NCBI GenBank assembly: GCA_035650475.1 | Contig: DASRHP010000016.1 | Location: 1 to 35,193 of the forward strand | Length of the DNA: 35,193 nucleotides | DNA from: Candidatus Binataceae bacterium | GTDB taxonomy: Bacteria > Desulfobacterota > Binatia > Binatales > Binataceae | Direction of reading: 5' to 3' | Shown: positions 15,714-24,342 of the stretch, piece after piece | How the letters are laid out: each line of letters starts with the position of its first letter | Position numbering within the stretch: position 1 is the first letter of the stretch | Notes under the pieces: model-generated | Told to the model about the DNA's origin: nothing | What the model saw: the letters and a program-made list of their open reading frames with translations, nothing else | Databases searched by the model: none | Made by a program: the position numbers and the translations under genes

Positions 15714-16112
15714 ATGGCTGAGAAGATCGTCAAGAGCGACGAGGAATGGCGCAAGCTGCTGACGCCCGAGCAGTACGAGGTCACACGCCGCAAGGGCACC
15801 GAGCGCGCGTTCACCGGCAAGTACTGGGACTTTCACGATAAGGGCGTGTATCTCTGCGTATGTTGCGGCAATGAGCTGTTCAAGTCGGAAACCAAGTACG
15901 ACTCGGGATGCGGATGGCCGAGCTTCTACGCGCCCAGGGACGAGAAGAACGTCGAGACCGCGATCGATACGAGCTATGGGATGGTCCGTACCGAGGTGAT
16001 GTGCTCGCGCTGCGGCGCGCACTTGGGCCACGTCTTCGACGACGGCCCGGCGCCGACCGGATTGCGCTACTGCATGAACTCGGCCTCGCTCAAGTTCGAG
16101 AAAAAGGAATAG
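15714..16112 (+). CDS. msrB: Peptide-methionine (R)-S-oxide reductase MsrB
   Basis: A 132-residue cytoplasmic repair enzyme that reduces methionine-R-sulfoxide in proteins. Family motifs are complete: zinc-binding C48-x2-C51 and C97-x2-C100, [10 protein letters not shown] (65-74) with possible resolving C66, H106 in GHVFDDGP, and catalytic C120 in RYCMNSASL. The length is normal. ATG has a strong Shine-Dalgarno (AAGGAGACC). It is divergent from the VOC gene and monocistronic. Bases 16113-16275 show nothing recognisable. Confidence 0.95.
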   Translation: MAEKIVKSDEEWRKLLTPEQYEVTRRKGTERAFTGKYWDFHDKGVYLCVCCGNELFKSETKYDSGCGWPSFYAPRDEKNVETAIDTSYGMVRTEVMCSRCGAHLGHVFDDGPAPTGLRYCMNSASLKFEKKE

Positions 16113-16275
16113 CTATCCCGCCTCCGTGACCACCGCGGCGGGCCTCCCTGCGCGCCGTCTGCCCGGTGCGGGTGGGAACGCCGGCCTTCTGAAGCAGCAA
16201 TTCGGGAGTCCTCGCCGCGCCGTCCACGGGCGGCGGAAGGACAAACGAGCCGCAGCAGCGCGCATGGGGGAGAAA

Positions 16276-18411
16276 TCATCGCCCCAGCAAGCCGGCCGCG
16301 CGGGCCCATTGGTACTTCGCGCCCAGCACCATCACCGGCTTCTCGGTCGTGTAGGGAAAGGCCGGGATGTTGTGCTCGAACAGGATGCGGCAGGCCTCCT
16401 CGACCTCGACGTCGCCCACCAGCGAGGCCACGATCGGCTTGTCGATGCCTCGTCCGCGCATCTCCTCAACCACTTCGGTCACGAGCTTGGCGAAGACCAG
16501 CGGCGGCGTGATTATCGTGTGCCAGTAGCCGAGGATGAGCGCGTGGATGCGCGAGTCCTCGAGCCCCAGCCGGATCGTGTTGCGGTAGGTCGTCGGGGGC
16601 TCGCCGCCGGTGATGTCCACCGGGTTGCCGGCGGCGCCGAAGGGTGGGATGAACTTGCGGAAGGCCTGGTCGAGATCGGGCGGCATCTCCATCAGGCGAA
16701 GGCCGTAATCGACGCAGGCGTCGGAGAGCAGCACGCCCGAGCCGCCGGCGCCGGTGATGATAAGCACGTTCTCGCCCTTGGGCGCGGGCATGATCGGCAG
16801 GCATCGCGCGAATTCCAGCATGTCATTGAGCGCGCGCGCGCGCACCACGCCCGACTGGCGCAGGACGTCCTCGTAGATACGGTCGTTGCCGGCGAGCGCC
16901 GCGGTGTGTGAGCGCGCCGCGCGCGCGCCGGCGGCGGTGCGTCCGGCCTTGAGCACGATCACCGGCTTCTTGCGCGAGACGCGCCGCGCGACCTCGGCGA
17001 AGGCGCGCCCGTCCTTAAGGTCCTCGACATGCATCGCGACGACCTGCGTGTTGTCGTCCTCCTCGAAAAACGTCAACAGGTCGTCCTCGTCGAGGTCGGA
17101 CTTGTTGCCCAGGCCGACGATGGCCGAGACGCCCATCCGGGTCGAGCGCGAAAAGCCGACGATCGCCATCCCCACGCCGCCGCTCTGCGAGGAGAGCGCC
17201 GCCTTGCCGAGCACGTCGTAGGGCGTGCAGAAGGTCGCGCACAGTTTCTGCGGCAGATAGTAGAAGCCGTAAATGTTAGGGCCCATCAGGCGCACGTTGT
17301 ACTCGCGCCCGACCTTGACGATCTCCTCCTGCAAGCCGGCGTTGCCGGTTTCGGCGAAGCCCGACGGGATCAGCACCGCGCCGGGGATTTTCTTCTCGCC
17401 GCACTCGCGCAGCGCCCCTGCGACGGCTGGCGCCGGAATCGCAAAGACTGCGACGTCGATCTCGCCCGGGACCTCCTTGACGCTGCGATAGGCCTTGCGC
17501 CCCAGCACTTCCGGCAGCTTGGGATGGATCGGATAAATCGCGCCGGCGTAGCCGCCGTTGATGAGGTTCTTCATCACCGAGTTGCCGATCTTGCCGTCCT
17601 CGGCGGAAGCGCCGATCACCGCGACCGCGGCCGGCCGCATGATTCGGTTCATCGCGCGCAGGATTTCCTCGCGCGAGGGGCGGAAACGCTCTGTGGGCGG
17701 CGCGAAGTCGAGCAGCACGCGCACGTCGAGCGCGACCGCGCCGTCGGGCCGCGCCAGCACCGGGTTGAGATCGACTTCGGCGATCTCGGGAAAGTCGGCG
17801 GCGAGCGCGGAGACCTTTACGATGAGCGCGGCGAGCGCCTGCTTGTCCACCGCCGGCGCGCCGCGCACTCCCTTGAGCACTTCGGCCGCCGCGATCCCGT
17901 CAAGCATCGAGAGCGCGTCCTCGCGCGTCACCGGCGCGAGACGAAAGGTCACGTCCTTGAGCACTTCGACCAGCACCCCGCCCATCCCGAAGCCGACCAC
18001 CTTGCCGAAGCTCGGGTCGGTCGCCGCGCCGACGATCACCTCCTGCCCGCCGGAGAGCATCTGCTGGATTTCGACTCCCGCGATCGTCGCGGCGGGCTTG
18101 TACGCGCGCGCCGAGGCGACGATACGCTCCCAGGCCTGCTCAGCCTCGGCCGCGCTACGCACGCCGAGCACCACCCCACCCGCCTCGGTCTTGTGCAGGA
18201 TGTCGGGCGAAACCACCTTCATCACGACCGGAAAGCCGAGCGCGGCGCCGGCGCGTCCGGCCTCGGCGGCCGAAGACGCGAGCGTGGATTTGGGCAGCGC
18301 GATCGCACAGGCATCGCATAACGCGCGGCACTCGGCCGGCGTAAGCGCGGTGCGTCGCTGGGAGCGCGCCGTTTCGATAACTGTCCGAACTGCCGCACGA
18401 TCGTAGGTCAT
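16276..18411 (-). CDS. ADP-forming acetate/acyl-CoA synthetase, single-chain, N-terminal ATP-grasp
   Basis: A 711-residue enzyme expected to interconvert acyl-CoA + ADP + Pi with acid + ATP + CoA. Residues 1-235 are an ATP-grasp_5 domain (GFPVVMKVVSPDILHKTEAGGV, EVDLNPVL). A CoA-binding domain (255-350; VAVIGASAEDGKIGNSV) and succinyl-CoA-ligase-like domains follow. The phosphorylated histidine is probably H502 (RSHTAALAGND). Many relatives have the CoA-binding domain first, so this is the permuted order. ATG at 18411 is preceded by CCGGAGGAATTC; the frame is open another 41 codons upstream without a ribosome site. Alternatives are protein acetyltransferase (Pat) relatives, but there is no GNAT domain. 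The acyl substrate cannot be assigned. Confidence 0.85.
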   Translation of the reverse strand: MTYDRAAVRTVIETARSQRRTALTPAECRALCDACAIALPKSTLASSAAEAGRAGAALGFPVVMKVVSPDILHKTEAGGVVLGVRSAAEAEQAWERIVASARAYKPAATIAGVEIQQMLSGGQEVIVGAATDPSFGKVVGFGMGGVLVEVLKDVTFRLAPVTREDALSMLDGIAAAEVLKGVRGAPAVDKQALAALIVKVSALAADFPEIAEVDLNPVLARPDGAVALDVRVLLDFAPPTERFRPSREEILRAMNRIMRPAAVAVIGASAEDGKIGNSVMKNLINGGYAGAIYPIHPKLPEVLGRKAYRSVKEVPGEIDVAVFAIPAPAVAGALRECGEKKIPGAVLIPSGFAETGNAGLQEEIVKVGREYNVRLMGPNIYGFYYLPQKLCATFCTPYDVLGKAALSSQSGGVGMAIVGFSRSTRMGVSAIVGLGNKSDLDEDDLLTFFEEDDNTQVVAMHVEDLKDGRAFAEVARRVSRKKPVIVLKAGRTAAGARAARSHTAALAGNDRIYEDVLRQSGVVRARALNDMLEFARCLPIMPAPKGENVLIITGAGGSGVLLSDACVDYGLRLMEMPPDLDQAFRKFIPPFGAAGNPVDITGGEPPTTYRNTIRLGLEDSRIHALILGYWHTIITPPLVFAKLVTEVVEEMRGRGIDKPIVASLVGDVEVEEACRILFEHNIPAFPYTTEKPVMVLGAKYQWARAAGLLGR

Positions 18412-18691
18412 GAATTCCTCCGGAATCTGGCTTCGGTCAGGGTGGGATTGCGAAGCGTGGAAACCATGATGCGCAAGACCGGGAAGCCGAAACCAGCAGC
18501 AGCGCGATCCTTCAGTCTGCGAGGCCGCGGCCAACGCGGCCGTCGGGCGGAGCGCCGATGCGGAGATGGCCGGCGTGGCACTTCGCCTTGTCTTTGTGGC
18601 CCCTGTATGCGCTAATGAACATGCAGGGGAAACCCTAACGCCGCCTGAGCGCGCCCGTCAAACCGCGCCGGCGCGGCCAGGAGCCGGCCCT

Positions 18692-18904
18692 ATGGTCGAG
18701 AAGACAATCGAGCTAATCGGCAGTTCGGCCGAATCAATAGAGCATGCTGTGGAAATCGCGCTGTCGCGTGCCGGAGTGACGATCTCCGGCGTCCACACCG
18801 CGCAGGTCACCAATATCGCGGCAGAGGTTGCGCACAACAAGGTCACCCGATGGCGGGTGACGGTGAAGTTGACTTTCCAGGTGAAGGAAGAATTGCACGA
18901 ATGA
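18692..18904 (+). CDS. Dodecin-family flavin-binding protein
   Basis: A 70-residue protein beginning MVEKTIELIGSSAESIEHAV with the beta-alpha-beta-beta pattern of dodecins, which assemble as 12-mers and store flavin. Typical features are the K-IELIGSS-ES start and the edge strand W54-R-V-T-V-K-L-T-F-Q-V-K near the C terminus. AGGAG lies 8 bases before ATG 18692. It is divergent from the acyl-CoA synthetase gene. The 280-base space between (18412-18691) holds no other gene. Confidence 0.85.
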   Translation: MVEKTIELIGSSAESIEHAVEIALSRAGVTISGVHTAQVTNIAAEVAHNKVTRWRVTVKLTFQVKEELHE

Positions 18905-19049
18905 TGAGCCCGACGCCCCGGGCCGCGACCGGCCACCGCCGGCGCATCAGCCCGGCGGTTTGCCCATCGATCCGCGGGGTTCCTGGCAGGGGCGCGCGCG
19001 AGCCGATCCATTGCGGCCACGCGAACCGCCGCCCCGGAAGCCTGAACTG

Positions 19050-20042
19050 ATGCCAGCCAAAGTTGTAGAGGTCTGTCCCGGAATTTTCGAGATTTTCCTG
19101 CCGCTGCCGATGCGGCCGACGATCGTCAACGTTTACCTGGTCGATTGCGGCGGCGGACAGTGGACGCTGATCGATACCGGGATGAACACTGCCGATAGCA
19201 TGGCCACGCTCGAGGACGCGCTTGCGCAGGCCGGAACGCGCGTCGAGGACCTCGCGGTGGTCTTCGGCACCCATCATCACGTCGACCACTTCGGCGCGTC
19301 AGCCACGCTCAAGCGCCGTGGGCGCCTGCGTGCCTATCTGCACGAGCTCGAGGTGGAGCGGGTCAACCGGATGCTGACGCTGGGCCCACCGGCGGCGCGC
19401 CCCGATGCGCAGGCGTTTTTCGAAGGGCACGGCTTCCCGATCGATCGCTATCCGCTGGAGGGGATGCGGCCGGCGTGGATGGGCACCGAGATGTACAACC
19501 CGCTGCCGCAGCCCGACGCCTACCTGCGCGACGGCGATGAAATCACGGTCGGCAACCGGCGGTTCGAGGTTATCTGGACCCCGGGCCACGCTCCCGGCCA
19601 TTGCGTGATTTACCTGCGCAACGAGCGGGTGATGATCGTCGGCGATCACCTGCTGCCCAAGATCACGCCGCACGTGGGCGTCTATCCCTCGGGACCGGAG
19701 AATCCGCTGCGCGACTTTCTCAATTCCCAGCGCAAAGTGCAGGCCTTCGACGTCGAGCTGGTGCTGCCTGCGCACGGCGCCGTTTACCACGACCATCGCC
19801 ATCGCGCCAACCAGCTCATCGAACACCATCACTACCGCGAATCCGAGATTCTCGACCTGGTCAAACGCGCGCCGCAGACCGCCTTCGAGATCGCGCAGCA
19901 GGTCTTTGGCGACGAGGAACGGCCGATCTTTCACGTGATGGCGGCGACGTTCGAGACGCTGGCCCATCTCGAATACGCGCGCGGCGAAGGGCGCGCCCGG
20001 CGGCTCGAGCGCAACGGCCGGATCGTCTGGCAGGCGCTCTAA
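19050..20042 (+). CDS. MBL-fold metallo-hydrolase
   Basis: A 330-residue metallo-beta-lactamase-fold hydrolase. The HxHxDH motif is T74-H75-H76-H77-V-D79-H80, and further metal ligands are expected in TPGHAPGHC, VGDHLLPK and LPAHG. About 85 C-terminal residues (HHHYRESEILDLVKRAPQTA onward) form a winged-helix-like tail (DUF/LACTB2-type C-terminal). This is typical of LACTB2-like and glyoxalase II-like enzymes acting on thioesters, RNA or small molecules. ATG 19050 was chosen over a start 90 bases upstream because the fold begins at residue 5 and GGAAG precedes it. Substrate unknown. Confidence 0.85.
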   Translation: MPAKVVEVCPGIFEIFLPLPMRPTIVNVYLVDCGGGQWTLIDTGMNTADSMATLEDALAQAGTRVEDLAVVFGTHHHVDHFGASATLKRRGRLRAYLHELEVERVNRMLTLGPPAARPDAQAFFEGHGFPIDRYPLEGMRPAWMGTEMYNPLPQPDAYLRDGDEITVGNRRFEVIWTPGHAPGHCVIYLRNERVMIVGDHLLPKITPHVGVYPSGPENPLRDFLNSQRKVQAFDVELVLPAHGAVYHDHRHRANQLIEHHHYRESEILDLVKRAPQTAFEIAQQVFGDEERPIFHVMAATFETLAHLEYARGEGRARRLERNGRIVWQAL

Positions 20043-20139
20043 CGCTTTCGGCGAGCTAGCAGGGCCAGCAACCTTAAAGCAGAGGAAGTGGGACGACGCG
20101 TCGTGGGAGGGGATCACTCCGCGCCGCCCCCGGGGAAAC

Positions 20140-20751
20140 TTAGATGAATGCCGTCGCGGGCCGCACCGCCATCGCCTGCGTCCCAGCGCCGTTCACGAAC
20201 GTACCGTGACCCGAGCCGCCGTTGCGGCCCACGGTCGTCAGATGCGCGCCGCCGTTGACCGCCGCCGCGAGCGCCGCGTTGACACCGACGCCCGCCGGCT
20301 TTTGGCCGGGTGCAGCCTGGGCGGCCTTGCGTCGGCGCCGGCGCAGCGGCGAGCTTATCCGGCCCTCGCGAGTGACCGGCGAACGGCGCGCCAGCGGCCG
20401 CGGGTTGGCACCGCTCATCTGAAGCGCGCGCCATTCGCGCAACCCCTTGCGCAGACAGCCGGGCTCGATTCCCAAAGTCTGGCAGATGGTTTCGAAGGCG
20501 AATGGCCCGTCGGCGCTGCCGTCAAGCAACCATGCTTCGGCTTCGGCGAACATCCGCTGGCGCGCGCGGCTGCGGGAGTTGCCGCAAGTCTGGTAGCAGC
20601 GCATCGCGTCCTCCAGCACGGCCAGCATCAGCCGCTTGATCGGGCGGATCGGAAGGTCGTTGGCGCGGACGCCAGCGTAGTATTGCTCCGGCGTCAGGGC
20701 ATCGGGGGCCAACAAACCCGCAACCGCGCTGCTTACAAATTCCATTGTCAT
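20140..20751 (-). CDS. Hypothetical protein with helical N-terminal domain and basic/Gly-Ala-rich tail
   Basis: 203 residues, not assigned to a named family. Residues 20-115 look like a folded helical domain: RPIKRLMLAVLEDAMRCYQT, MFAEAEAWLL and FAFETICQTLGIEPGCLRKG. The last segment has the spacing of a helix-turn-helix, so DNA binding is possible. Residues 116-145 are very basic (SPLRRRRRKAA) and 150-195 are Gly/Ala/Asn-rich, probably disordered. The cysteines C53 and C57 (CYQTC) could be coincidence. ATG-ACA-ATG start; either ATG could be used. Transcribed alone, with 337 bases of non-coding DNA upstream. It could be a regulator. Confidence 0.6.
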   Translation of the reverse strand: MTMEFVSSAVAGLLAPDALTPEQYYAGVRANDLPIRPIKRLMLAVLEDAMRCYQTCGNSRSRARQRMFAEAEAWLLDGSADGPFAFETICQTLGIEPGCLRKGLREWRALQMSGANPRPLARRSPVTREGRISSPLRRRRRKAAQAAPGQKPAGVGVNAALAAAVNGGAHLTTVGRNGGSGHGTFVNGAGTQAMAVRPATAFI

Positions 20752-21088
20752 CCCGCCCTAGGGCGACTCCCGAAGTCTGGTTGGAGGCCGAACCCGATCG
20801 GCTCGCCGGAGCCACAGCAACGGTTGTGCCGGAGCACGGGTTCCATCGCTGCCACCGGCTATCTTTTGCTGGGATGGGCACAAGAGCGCGCCAGTAGCGG
20901 GTTTAGCGCACTTGGCTCTTACTTGATGTGATCGGCTCAGCGCAAAGAACTGCTAACGTTAGCGAGTCAAGTGGGGAATTTTGGGACTCGGCCTAGACCC
21001 AAAAGCGGACTCACGGACTTGGATGATTCCGCTTACAAAAGTGAGCGAGACGCCACCGATTGATGGTCGAAGCAGCGCGCGCGATGCG
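20752..21088. other. 337-base non-coding region with a 12-base palindrome
   Basis: No gene is supported here. It contains the perfect palindrome GCTAACGTTAGC (20952-20963) in a locally A+T-richer stretch (about 20925-21040). It lies upstream of the hypothetical gene (which starts at 20751 on the minus strand) and downstream of the LON-domain gene. The palindrome could be an operator for the hypothetical gene's own product or an unrelated regulator. I see no convincing promoter hexamer pair. Confidence 0.35.
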
Positions 21089-21742
21089 CTAGTTGACGGG
21101 GCCGCCGCCGCCCCGCGGTCCGCCCGGCCCGAGCTTGCGCTCCTCGATCTTGAAGGTCAGCACGTCGAACAGGCAGGCGAGCCGGTCGTCACGCGCTTCC
21201 AGCAGGGTCTGCTTCTCCAGCGGCGTCACGTCAAGATGGAAGCAGAGGAAATTGATGAGGTCTGCATCGCGCAGCCCCTGCTCGTCAACCAGCGTGCGCC
21301 ATGCCGCCTCGGCGTTGAGGCCGAGAAAGTTCACCAGCAGCTCGTGCAGCGACGCCATCTCCGGCGGTTCCATACCGAGCATCCCCTGCCCCGGCGGACA
21401 CCATTGGACCTCAGCCTGCCGATAGGAGCGGTTGCGGATCTCGCGGCGGACGCGGAATTCGCTCAACCCTTGGAGCTGGAGGTTGTAGCGTCCGTCGGGG
21501 AGCTGTTCTAGGGCGACGATCCGCCCCGCGCATCCGATCTCGAAGATATCCGGATAGGCGTAGTAATCGCGCTCCCACTCGCCCTTGAGCATCATCATTC
21601 CGATTATCCCGTGGCCGTGGGCGACGTCGGCAACCATCTCGCGGTAGCGCGGCTCGAAGATATGCAGCGGCACGGTAACCCCGGGAAAGAGCACGAAGTT
21701 GGGCAAGGGAAAGAGGGGGATGATGTCCGGCACCTCGGCCAT
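21089..21742 (-). CDS. LON peptidase substrate-binding-domain protein
   Basis: A 217-residue cytoplasmic protein equal to the N-terminal substrate-binding domain of Lon without the ATPase or protease parts. It starts MAEVPDIIPLFPLPNFVLFPGVTVPLHIFEPRYREM and continues with GRYNLQLQGLSEFRV, as in stand-alone LonN/PUA-like proteins. It ends in a Gly/Pro-rich tail (GPGGPRGGGGPVN). No partner is evident; the aldehyde dehydrogenase operon next to it is divergent. ATG at 21742. Role unknown; possibly an adaptor or substrate binder. Confidence 0.85.
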   Translation of the reverse strand: MAEVPDIIPLFPLPNFVLFPGVTVPLHIFEPRYREMVADVAHGHGIIGMMMLKGEWERDYYAYPDIFEIGCAGRIVALEQLPDGRYNLQLQGLSEFRVRREIRNRSYRQAEVQWCPPGQGMLGMEPPEMASLHELLVNFLGLNAEAAWRTLVDEQGLRDADLINFLCFHLDVTPLEKQTLLEARDDRLACLFDVLTFKIEERKLGPGGPRGGGGPVN

Positions 21743-21953
21743 CGTGACCTAACGTTATGGCCGCGCCGATCGGGCGTCAAGGCGACGCTCGCGCACGGCC
21801 GCGCGATTGAAGCCAGCGGTTGCGACGAAGTCGTTGGGGAACGCGACCCAAGCTCATTCTCCTAGCGCTCGCTCGGTTGTTTTGCGCCGGGAATTGGGCG
21901 AAATTCGACTTGTGGGGCACCGCCCACGACGTCGCGCGTCCCAAGCGGCTCAC

Positions 21954-23432
21954 ATGGAAACTCGACTCTTCATCGCTGGCAAGTACGTCGCGCCCGCCAA
22001 CGGCGCGCATTTCACCGATATCGAACCCGCCACCGAGCGCGAGCTCGCCCGCGTCGCCGACGCCGATGCGGAGGACGTCGAGCGCGCGGTGGCGGCCGCG
22101 CGCGCGGCCGCCGACCTCGGCCCGTGGCCCCGGATGAGCGCCGAGGCGCGCGGCCGAATTCTCAACCGGATGGCCGACGGAATCGAAAAGCGCGCGCGCG
22201 AGCTGGGCGTGCTCGAAGCACGCGACGTCGGCAAGCCGGTCAGCGAATGCGTCAATCATGATATCGCGCGCGCCGCGCGCAACCTGCGCTTCTTCGCCAA
22301 CGCCGCCGAGGCGTGGACCCAGGAGGCCAGCCTCGGCGACGCCAAGTTCCTCGGCACCGACCTTAAACTGGTCAACCTGACCGAGCGCGCGCCCTTGGGC
22401 GTCGGCGCGATCATCATCCCGTGGAACTCGCCGTTGATGCTCGGCACGTGGAATCTCGGGCCGTGCCTGGCCGCCGGCAACGCCTGCATCTACAAGCCCT
22501 CCGAGCTCGCGCCGCTGACCGCGATCGCGCTCGGTCAAATCGCCAACGAGGCTGGACTCCCGGCCGGCGTGCTCAACGTCCTGCCCGGGCACGGCGCAGC
22601 CGGCGCCGCACTGGTCACTCATCCGGACGTGGACGGGATCGCGTTTACCGGCGGGGTTTCGACCGGCAAGCGCGTGATGGCGGCGGCGGCCGAGTCGCTC
22701 AAGCGGGTGACGCTGGAGCTCGGTGGCAAATCGCCCAACGTGGTCTTCGCCGACGCCGATCTGCGGCGCGCGGCGGCGGGCGTCGCGCGTTCGATCTTCC
22801 GCAGCCAGGGGCAGTCGTGCGTGGCCGGCTCGCGTCTGCTGGTCGAGCGGCGCGTCGCCGACGAGTTGATCGCTATGGTCCTGGGCGACATGGGCAGGCT
22901 GCGGATCGGTGACCCGCTGAACGAGGACACCGACTACGGCCCGCTCATCTCCGACGCGCATCGCGCGCGCGTTGACGGCTTCGTCAAAGAGGCGGTCGCC
23001 GAAGGCGCCGAGCTGCTCGCCGGCGGCGCGGTCCCCGAACGTCCGCATCCGGGCTTCTACTATCTGCCGACCGTGCTTGACAGGGTGAAACCGGCCGCGC
23101 GCGCGGTATGCGAGGAGATCTTCGGCCCGGTGCTCACCGTTGAACGCTTCGACGACGAAGAGGAAGCGGCAGCGATGGCCAACGCGACGCGCTACGGGCT
23201 CGCCGCCTATCTGTGGACGCGCGACCTCGAGCGCGCACTCAGGATGGCCGCGCGGATCAGGACCGGGATGGTGTGGGTCAACAGCTTCTTCCTGCGCGAC
23301 CTGCGCACGCCCTTCGGCGGCGCTCGCCAGAGCGGGCTCGGCCGCCAGGGCGGCCGCTTCAGCCTGGAATTCTGGACCGAACCCAAGCTGGTGTGCATGA
23401 CCTATCCGGAGAAGGAGAGCCGCGATGGGTGA
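21954..23432 (+). CDS. Aldehyde dehydrogenase, probably semialdehyde-specific (HpaE/BetB-like)
   Basis: A 493-residue NAD(P)+-dependent enzyme. Motifs are IIPWNSPLM (N158), FTGGVSTGKR (231-240), E255 (LELGGKSPN) and C289 (GQSCVAGSR). It is the first gene of an operon with an extradiol dioxygenase, a DapA-type lyase and an HpaB hydroxylase. By context it may oxidise a ring-cleavage semialdehyde such as 5-carboxymethyl-2-hydroxymuconate semialdehyde (inference). ATG 21954 was preferred over 49 more upstream codons because METRLFIAGKYV is the normal ALDH start. Its stop overlaps the dioxygenase start by 8 bases. Confidence 0.85.
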   Translation: METRLFIAGKYVAPANGAHFTDIEPATERELARVADADAEDVERAVAAARAAADLGPWPRMSAEARGRILNRMADGIEKRARELGVLEARDVGKPVSECVNHDIARAARNLRFFANAAEAWTQEASLGDAKFLGTDLKLVNLTERAPLGVGAIIIPWNSPLMLGTWNLGPCLAAGNACIYKPSELAPLTAIALGQIANEAGLPAGVLNVLPGHGAAGAALVTHPDVDGIAFTGGVSTGKRVMAAAAESLKRVTLELGGKSPNVVFADADLRRAAAGVARSIFRSQGQSCVAGSRLLVERRVADELIAMVLGDMGRLRIGDPLNEDTDYGPLISDAHRARVDGFVKEAVAEGAELLAGGAVPERPHPGFYYLPTVLDRVKPAARAVCEEIFGPVLTVERFDDEEEAAAMANATRYGLAAYLWTRDLERALRMAARIRTGMVWVNSFFLRDLRTPFGGARQSGLGRQGGRFSLEFWTEPKLVCMTYPEKESRDG

Positions 23433-24342
23433 GATCGTCGCCGCGATTTTCACGACCCACGTTCCGCGCCTGATGATCCACGATCCAGAGGCGCGCCGCG
23501 CCTACATGGGCAAGAACGTTACGACCTTCTACGACGCAATGGAGGCGCTCGAGCGCGAGCGCCTGCGCCCGCTCAACTTCGACACCTTCGTGCTGATCGA
23601 CACCCACTGGTTCACCACCCTGGAGTACGTGCTCAATGCGCAGCCACGGCTTGCCGGGGTCTATACCTCCGAAGAGCTGCCGCAGATGATCCACGACTAC
23701 GCCTTCGACTATCCGGGCGACCCGGACCTGGCGCGGGCGATCGCCGAAAGCGCACGGCGCCATGAGATACGCGCGATCGCGGCGGGCTACAGCACCCTGC
23801 CCCTGCACTACCCGACGCTCAACGTGATGCATTACTTCAACCCTGGCGCAAAGCGCCGCGTGCTCTCGATCGGCGTTTGCCAGACCGCCAACATCGCCAA
23901 CGACCTCGCCTTCGGGGCCGCGATGGGCGAGGCGATCCGCGCCTGTGACCGCCGCGCGGTGCTGATCGCGGCCGGCGGCCTGTCGCACCGCTTCTGGGAT
24001 TACGATCGCGCTCTGCAACACGCCTCGGCTTCGCCCGAGGACATCAGCTCGCTGGCCAACCGGCTGTACGACGAAAAGCTGATGGAATGGTTTAGATCGG
24101 GGCGGCATGACGAGGTTCTGCGCGCCGCGCCCGAGTATCGCGCCGAATGCTCGCCCGAGGGGCGCTTCTCGCACTACCTGATGATGGCAGGGGCAATGGG
24201 CGCCGAGCGCTGGAACTGGCGCGGCGAGCAGTTCGGTCGCTACGAGGCCGCGCTCGGCACCGGACAGGCGATTTTCTATTTCGCGCCGCCCGCCGCCGCG
24301 GCGCATCCGGACGCCCCCGCGCCCGCTGGAGGTGCACAATGA
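23425..24342 (+). CDS. Class III extradiol ring-cleavage dioxygenase (HpcB/LigB type)
   Basis: A 305-residue non-haem Fe(II) enzyme that opens catechols next to the hydroxyls. Iron ligand candidates are H12 (TTHVPRL), H61 (DTHWF) and E241 or E245 (ECSPEGRF); H188 (GGLSHRFW) fits the LigB catalytic histidine. These positions nearly coincide with LigB H12, H61 and E242. With an HpaB-type hydroxylase in the operon, 3,4-dihydroxyphenylacetate or a similar catechol is the most plausible substrate. The ATG lies inside the end of the dehydrogenase gene (8-base overlap), and the stop overlaps the next start as ATGA. An Ala/Pro-rich tail (about 285-305) looks unstructured. Confidence 0.85.
   Translation: MGEIVAAIFTTHVPRLMIHDPEARRAYMGKNVTTFYDAMEALERERLRPLNFDTFVLIDTHWFTTLEYVLNAQPRLAGVYTSEELPQMIHDYAFDYPGDPDLARAIAESARRHEIRAIAAGYSTLPLHYPTLNVMHYFNPGAKRRVLSIGVCQTANIANDLAFGAAMGEAIRACDRRAVLIAAGGLSHRFWDYDRALQHASASPEDISSLANRLYDEKLMEWFRSGRHDEVLRAAPEYRAECSPEGRFSHYLMMAGAMGAERWNWRGEQFGRYEAALGTGQAIFYFAPPAAAAHPDAPAPAGGAQ

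Noticed and set aside
18412..18534. N-terminal extension of the acyl-CoA synthetase by 41 codons
   Set aside because: No ribosome site and no homology; ATG at 18411 has a near-perfect GGAGGA.
21777..23453. 558-codon minus-strand frame opposite the aldehyde dehydrogenase
   Set aside because: The complementary frame carries a complete ALDH with all catalytic motifs; the antisense product has a shadow-like composition and no recognisable domain.
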